Of a stretch of 59,450 nucleotides of DNA, positions 56,240-59,450 are shown one piece after another. The notes under the pieces were generated by a model. It did not search any database, was not told where the DNA came from, and worked only from the letters and a program-made list of their open reading frames with translations. The stretch comes from Gammaproteobacteria bacterium (GTDB lineage Bacteria > Pseudomonadota > Gammaproteobacteria > Steroidobacterales > Woeseiaceae): the NCBI GenBank assembly GCA_030425905.1, contig JAUHZT010000004.1:1-59450 (forward strand), written 5' to 3'. Positions within the stretch are counted from its first letter, which is position 1. Every line of letters begins with the position of its first letter. A program made the position numbers and the translations under genes.

Positions 56240-58216
56240 ATGAAGAACAGATCGAGACATCCTGCCCGCATTGCAGCCCGACTAGCAAGCCTCGCCCTTG
56301 CCTTATGCACCCTGTCAGCGTGCGGCACCAGCGGACTCGGCGGACTGCCAAGCATGGGCGTCGAAGGCCGCGCGGAACGTGCCGCCGATAACGAAGACCA
56401 TGCTGACGCGGCCAGTATCTATATCGGGCTTGCTGGCGAAGCGTCCGGCACAGAACGTGATCGGCTCACGTTGCTCGCGGTCGAACAGTGGCTCATGGCA
56501 AACGACATGACTCGCGCGCGCAGCGCCTTCAATACGCTTGGCAAGCCCGCGGCGGGTGAAAATTTGTGGCTCTGGAGCGCCAATCGTGCAGCCTTTTCAT
56601 TGCATGACAACGACGCCGACGCGGCGCTCGCAATAATCGAACCCTTGAGTCGCGAGCCGCTACCGCTCGAACACCGCCTCCGGGTAGAAGCATTGCGTGC
56701 CGACGCCTGGTTCTTGCAGGGTGACCCGGCCCGCGCCGTCGAATTGCTCGTGCAGCGTGAGAGCTGGCTGACGAGAAAGCGCGATCGCGAACGAAACCAG
56801 CAACGTTTGTGGCGCGGTCTGCTGGCGAGCAATCCGCAGAACCTGCGCACGGCCGCGGACGTCGCCAGCAACCCTGAAGTTCGCGGCTGGCTGACACTCG
56901 GCTCGCTCGCGGCCTCTACGGGGCAACAGGGCATGGGCTGGTCCAACGGTGTGCAACGCTGGCAGTCAGCTTACCCGGCGCATCCGGGCAATACGGTACT
57001 CGGCGACCTTGAAATCCCGTCCGGGCGCGCGCTGGACTACCCGCGCCAAATCGCCCTGCTGCTGCCGCTGAGCGGCTCGGCGGCCAGCGCGGGCGAAGCA
57101 ATCCAGAATGGCTTCTTCGGTGCCTATTTCGCCGCTGCCGGCGGTCTCGACGACAGGCAGTCAATTCGTGTTTACGACGTCGTCAGCGAAGGCAGCGCGA
57201 GCGCCGCCTACGCTACAGCCGTTGCGGATGGCGCAGAGTTCGTTGTCGGGCCGTTGTTGCGCCAGAACGTGACGGAACTGGCAAACGATATTCTGGTGCC
57301 GGTTCCTGTGCTCACGCTGAACTACCTTGCAGACGATGCACTTGCGCCACCCGGTCTGTACCAGTTCTCCCTCGCGCCGGAAGACGAAGCGGCAGCGGTG
57401 GCGCAGCGCGCCATTCTCGACGGCCACACACGCGCACTGGCGCTGGTGCCGAGCAACACGCTTGGCCGGCGCTTGTTCGCAAGCTTTGCAACCGCATTTG
57501 AGGCGCTGGGCGGCACCGTGCTCGATAGCCGCAGTTACACGACCGAGAACCCCGATTACTCAAACACAATTGAAGACCTGATGGCCCTCTCAGGCAGCGT
57601 CAAACGCTATCAGCGATTGCGCGCCAACATCGGCGGGCCTTTGCAGTTTGACCCACGCCGGCGGCAGGATGCCGAGTTCATCTTTCTCGCTGCCGATGCG
57701 CCATCCGGGCGCCTTATCAAGTCACAGCTGAAGTTCCACTATTCCGGTGACCTGCCGGTGTACTCGACCTCTTCCATTTATGCGATGGACGGACGATCGG
57801 ACAGCGACCTTAACGGCGTCATGTTCGCGGACGCCCCTTGGCTCATCGATCCGCAGCCCTGGATCAGTGAGCTACCTGCCATGTACGCAGAACACTGGCC
57901 ACAGCATCGGCGCCTCGGTCGCCTGCATGCGATGGGTTACGACGCCTACCACCTGGTCGGACTGCTGTTCTCCTCGGACGGCCATTCGATGCGCGAGTAT
58001 GACGGTGCAACAGGTCGCCTGTATCTCGACAACGATGGCCGGGTCCACCGCTACCTGGCCTGGGCGCAGTTTCTGCGCGGTGTGCCAACGCCGCTGCGCG
58101 AGCCCGCAGCCGCGCCTGATGATGAATCACCGTTTGACGAAGCCGATAATGGCCTGACCGATGTAAGTAGTGGCACGGAAGCCGACACATGGACGAGGAG
58201 TCAACAGGCGCTTTAG
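56240..58216 (+). CDS. lpoA: Penicillin-binding protein activator LpoA
   Basis: A 658-residue outer-membrane lipoprotein that activates the peptidoglycan synthase PBP1a. The signal peptide ends in LSAC with Cys at residue 28. An N-terminal TPR-like domain (about 40-265) and a C-terminal domain with a periplasmic-binding-protein fold (about 270-600, starting RQIALLLPLSG) follow. The ATG at 56240 is preferred to a TTG two codons earlier. It diverges from rsmI with 27 bp between start codons and overlaps yraN at its end by 28 nt. Confidence 0.92.
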   Translation: MKNRSRHPARIAARLASLALALCTLSACGTSGLGGLPSMGVEGRAERAADNEDHADAASIYIGLAGEASGTERDRLTLLAVEQWLMANDMTRARSAFNTLGKPAAGENLWLWSANRAAFSLHDNDADAALAIIEPLSREPLPLEHRLRVEALRADAWFLQGDPARAVELLVQRESWLTRKRDRERNQQRLWRGLLASNPQNLRTAADVASNPEVRGWLTLGSLAASTGQQGMGWSNGVQRWQSAYPAHPGNTVLGDLEIPSGRALDYPRQIALLLPLSGSAASAGEAIQNGFFGAYFAAAGGLDDRQSIRVYDVVSEGSASAAYATAVADGAEFVVGPLLRQNVTELANDILVPVPVLTLNYLADDALAPPGLYQFSLAPEDEAAAVAQRAILDGHTRALALVPSNTLGRRLFASFATAFEALGGTVLDSRSYTTENPDYSNTIEDLMALSGSVKRYQRLRANIGGPLQFDPRRRQDAEFIFLAADAPSGRLIKSQLKFHYSGDLPVYSTSSIYAMDGRSDSDLNGVMFADAPWLIDPQPWISELPAMYAEHWPQHRRLGRLHAMGYDAYHLVGLLFSSDGHSMREYDGATGRLYLDNDGRVHRYLAWAQFLRGVPTPLREPAAAPDDESPFDEADNGLTDVSSGTEADTWTRSQQAL

Positions 58217-58566
58217 GCCAGCGCGCCGAACAATACGCGTTCCGTTACCTGATTCGACGTGGCCTCATTCCCGTAGCGCGCAATTTCCGTACCCGCCGCG
58301 GCGAGATCGATCTGATCATGCGCGAGGCCCGCTGTATTATCTGCGTTGAAGTGCGCTATCGCGCAAGCGGCAGTTTTGTAAATGCCCGGCTGAGCGTGGA
58401 TCGGCATAAACAGGCAAAGCTGGGGAAGACAGCAGCCGTATTTCTGGCGCGCAATCCCGTCTTTCGCAATTATTGCTTTCGCTTTGATGTTCTGGGCATT
58501 AACAGGGACGCATCGGGCCAACTGTCGGTGGATTGGTTGCAGGATGCATTCCGGCCCAACATCTAG
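58189..58566 (+). CDS. yraN: YraN family protein (UPF0102), endonuclease-like
   Basis: A 125-residue protein with a restriction-endonuclease-like fold. The core RNFRTRRGEIDLIMRE with the metal-binding Asp and later CVEVRYR are the conserved motifs of the family; function unproven. Start ATG at 58189 overlaps the lpoA end by 28 nt and matches the family length of about 120. The next gene follows after 102 bp. Confidence 0.9.
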   Translation: MDEESTGALGQRAEQYAFRYLIRRGLIPVARNFRTRRGEIDLIMREARCIICVEVRYRASGSFVNARLSVDRHKQAKLGKTAAVFLARNPVFRNYCFRFDVLGINRDASGQLSVDWLQDAFRPNI

Positions 58567-59262
<696 letters not shown>

Positions 59263-59372
59263 GCGCGAAACACCCCGCTCGTTAATGTAAGCGCAACAAC
59301 GTCACCAGGTGGTTGCAAGGTGCGGTGCCCTCGGGGCGTTGGATCTTGCGCACGGCGGCCGCGCTCCGGTGA

Positions 59373-59439
59373 TTCCTCGGCCGAATGGCTCACAAACCGG
59401 GCAGTGCCCGGTTTGCTCCGCTTTATTTCGGCCGAGGAA
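59373..59439. repeat. Nested double palindrome at right edge
   Basis: An outer perfect 13-bp inverted repeat (TTCCTCGGCCGAA at 59373-59385, TTCGGCCGAGGAA at 59427-59439) encloses an inner perfect 10-bp stem (CAAACCGGGC at 59393-59402, GCCCGGTTTG at 59406-59415) with an AGT loop. The 188 bp after the SIS gene contain no convincing gene. It may be a transcript-end structure or a dispersed palindromic element. Confidence 0.6.
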
Positions 59440-59450
59440 CCCCCCTCACC

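Overview
The window is 59.45 kb of gene-dense bacterial chromosome with about 54 protein genes and one RNA gene. It looks like a Gram-negative gammaproteobacterium. The evidence is the long mraZ-to-ftsZ division and cell-wall cluster with lpxC and secA behind it, lipid A synthesis (LpxC), outer-membrane assembly (BamD), LpoA, ZapD, DciA, and pilB-pilC-pilD next to coaE. Much of the order follows the conserved gammaproteobacterial layout: bamD-rluD-pgeF-clpB, pilS-pilR, lpxC..secA-mutT..zapD-coaE, and gmhA/diaA-yraN-lpoA-rsmI-rnpB-mraZ. The marine or sediment groups around Chromatiales, Steroidobacterales and Woeseiales fit, but the sequence alone does not fix a genus. No phage, insertion sequence, CRISPR array or toxin-antitoxin module was seen.

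Left part (1-16.9 kb): an overlapping minus-strand set (glycosyltransferase, pncC, thpR) diverges from mutS. It is followed on the minus strand by clpB-fmdB-DUF502-aspS and by rluD-pgeF. bamD is divergent from rluD, and sucC-sucD-nadE form a minus-strand group.

Middle (17-27.5 kb): a complete regulatory and assembly core for type IV pili. The kinase PilS and the activator PilR are followed by a major pilin gene with an excellent sigma-54 promoter and upstream TGTCA/TGACA repeats. A second pilin with its own terminator comes next, then the motor ATPase PilB, the platform protein PilC and the prepilin peptidase PilD. CoaE and the FtsZ-binding protein ZapD end this strand, meeting mutT-secA head on.

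Right part (27.5-59.4 kb): secA, an M23-family membrane protein, the helicase loader DciA, a CBS-domain membrane protein and lpxC. Then come 16 dcw genes on the minus strand from mraZ to ftsZ, most of them joined by 4-nt start/stop overlaps. The dcw promoter and a MraZ operator made of three TGGR repeats at 10-bp spacing can be read directly. Upstream lie two TPM-domain genes, lemA, rnpB and rsmI. Divergent from rsmI are lpoA, yraN and a SIS-domain isomerase. The right edge holds a striking nested palindrome.

I see no wholly new system. The items most worth a second look are the dual pilin locus and its control, the M23 protein lacking one predicted catalytic histidine, the glycosyltransferase with Glu to Lys in its EX7E motif, the structured bamD and secA leaders, the nested palindrome at the right edge, and the unexplained 370-bp gap upstream of the dcw promoter.
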